This document shows, one piece after another, positions 62,578 to 64,000 of a stretch of 64,000 bases of DNA (positions are counted from its first letter, which is position 1; the number at the start of each line of letters is the position of its first letter). The DNA lies in contig OZ038517.1 of NCBI GenBank assembly GCA_964036315.1, positions 55,307,103-55,371,102 of the forward strand, written 5' to 3'. A program made the translations under genes and the position numbers. The stretch comes from Acanthosepion esculentum. Its lineage: Eukaryota > Mollusca > Cephalopoda > Sepiida > Sepiidae. Below the pieces are notes generated by a model. It was not told the origin of the DNA. It did no database searches and saw nothing but the letters and a program-made list of their open reading frames with translations.

Positions 62578-63031
62578 CTGAGATGAGGTATTATGTACAT
62601 TATTTACATTATTCGGACTATTGTCCTCATTTTTGTCGCCATCTTTATCACAACGTTTCGGCCGTTGTACGCTCCGGCCTTCTTCAGGTGGTTGGAATGT
62701 CGAAAGAACCCTTTATTTCACTCACTGGGGTAGACTGTTCTAGTTCCACGTGCCATGGCACAGTGGATAAAGGCGTTGGTTAGATCCAGTGACAGGACCC
62801 AAAGAGTGTGAGTTCAATACTCGGTTAAGGCAGTGGAGAACTTTCAGAGGGAAATTAACAGGAGATAACTGATAACTGACATCCATTAAACATGGCTCGT
62901 GGAACTAGAACAGTCTACCCCAGTGAGCGAAATAAAGGGTTCAGTTCGACATTCCAACCACCTGAAGAAGGCCGGAGCGTATGTTGTGATAAACATGGCG
63001 ACAAGGATGAGGACAATAGTCCGAATAATGT

Positions 63032-63068
<37 letters not shown>
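62575..63068. mobile_element. SINE-beta foldback, largest, and (GA)n
   Basis: 62575-62750 is the minus 3' half and 62750-63035 a nearly complete plus copy (CCATGGCACAGTGGATAAAG A box, GTGAGTTCAATACTCGG B box, CCACCTGAAGAAGGCCGGAG). They share about 170 bp in inverse. GA repeats follow at 63036-63068. No clear target duplication. Confidence 0.87.
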
Positions 63069-63071
<3 letters not shown>

Positions 63072-63289
63072 GTAACACAATATTTTTATAAATAGTGTAA
63101 AATTCTAAAATTAAATGATTGCATATATGCAATCTCAAGTTCTTAAGGAAAGTTAAATTTAGGTTACCTCCACGTGAAGAGGAGTTCACTTTTTGAATAA
63201 TAAGAATTATATGTTACAGATGGGGGTGGCATCAGGATTTTAGAGATGCCTAGGTGGGGCATGGCCAAAAAAATGTTTGGGAACTACTG

Positions 63290-64000
63290 TACTAAAACAA
63301 ATCAGTAATGATTGTTACATGTGCATGCGCAGATGTATCTGTAAATAAATTAGGTAAGATATTTAAATTTTTAGAAACGGAGAAAATCAAAACGTGAAGT
63401 AAAAAGCGTCGAGACTTGCTAGTCGAAGATAACGAGGTAGTGAACTGAAATAAAACTCGATATAGCAAGTTCGTTCCATGCTTATGTCGCTACGTTTATA
63501 GAACGCGGCGACTGCTAAAAATAACGTCTGCTAAGCACCAATTTATGACTGGCAACTATTAATATTTCTAAAAAGAAGAGTACGACAAAGAACAAGCCGT
63601 TACCGGCGTCGCGCTTGTTTTAAAGTGTGTTTCTGTGTGTGCACTTGACGTGATCGCTTTATATCTGAGTATATACGCCGATCAAATGCACACGTAAATT
63701 TATGTGTAAGTGTCTATGTGGGTTTGTAATAAAAAAAAATCTACGACGGCGATGGACCTGGCACAACGGCCTATCCGTCTTAGCCAGCAGCATTAATTTA
63801 AGTGTTAAAAAAAAACATCCTAAATTGTACGTGGCTCCGAGTTGGCTCCCGACATTTGGTTGGTTGATTTTATTTAGAGACAGATCAACCTCTATGGGCT
63901 AATGCCGAAATAAATATTTTGTACGCAATTTAATGGCTTCAGTTACATATATTTTTGCATGGTACGTACGTATTTAAGGTACGTATTCAGGTACATATTT
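63290..64000. other. no gene; higher-complexity, possibly unique sequence
   Basis: Less AT-rich than most of the window, free of the repeat families named here and without frames over 66 codons. The best candidate here for non-repetitive genomic DNA. Confidence 0.4.

Larger units (their letters stand above)
61416..63289. mobile_element. hAT-type element shell containing nested repeats
   Basis: CCGTGGTTCCCAACGTGGGG at 61416 and the complement of GGGGCATGGCC...TTTGGGAACTACTG ending 63289 match the CAGTGGTTCCCAA ends of hAT elements. Outer flanks CCCTAAAC and TACTAAAA are similar but not identical. No hAT transposase remains; the interior holds a Tc1-like fragment, repeat X, repeat Y and SINE-beta. 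Confidence 0.55.

Overview
This looks like a gene-poor stretch of an animal genome, most probably a cephalopod mollusc and perhaps an octopus. That is an inference from the repeat composition: tRNA-derived SINEs, several non-LTR (LINE) families, Penelope-like elements (PLEs), many mariner/Tc1/pogo/hAT fossils, and more than forty (TA)n, (CA)n, (CT)n or (GATA)n arrays. I found no intact host gene, no intact transposase or reverse transcriptase, and no CRISPR, operon or bacterial signal. Every long open frame is either a shadow of a microsatellite or a piece of a decayed element.

Layout. 0-6 kb: a dead PLE, a mariner whose first 78 bp is repeated four times, a second mariner C-terminus and pyrimidine-rich filler. 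6-12 kb: LINE 3' ends on both strands, a shrunken pogo-like element with a sixfold 16-bp terminal repeat, a second PLE endonuclease and a 135-bp repeat. 12-20 kb: a 5S rRNA fragment, SINE-alpha, a solo LTR inside a TA array, mariner pieces, a 273-bp hairpin, and a PLE end-to-start junction. 20-32 kb: LINE-A with a SINE-gamma inside it, duplicated hAT C-termini, a 25-bp minisatellite, a 66-bp array, a U2 snRNA fragment and a Tc1 fragment. 32-42 kb: GATA/TA composites, hairpins and hammerhead-bearing repeats. 42-50 kb: LINE-B/C, SINEs and PLE fragments. 50-55 kb: a truncated mariner and a 1.5-kb palindrome. 55-64 kb: LINEs, three foldback SINE-beta copies and a hAT shell holding nested repeats.

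Local family names used below. LINE-A: ends with an LWNS...CFP...FK.NV.R C-terminus and a CCCTTGCGT..TAGTGGC tail. LINE-B: C-terminus contains RKRQL.FLGH..R.EGLENL.LTG. LINE-C: C-terminus contains SFTYLGSE.NSTEKDV and GHCWR.K. SINE-alpha, -beta and -gamma are three tRNA-headed families. Repeat X and repeat Y are unclassified dispersed repeats.

The most interesting signal is a set of short motifs with the layout of minimal type I hammerhead ribozymes (CUGANGA, stem II, GAAA, a tiny stem III, NUH, closed by stem I). They occur in at least four unrelated repeat families next to Penelope-like fragments, and their stems differ between families while mostly staying paired. Several carriers are also arranged head to head as foldbacks. 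Two foldback SINE-beta copies have target-site duplications, so the inversion arose before or during insertion. This resembles a ribozyme-bearing, non-autonomous retroelement system living off Penelope-like elements. Hammerheads in Penelope-like elements and in retrozymes are already known in general; the foldback arrangement and the families here are what merit checking.
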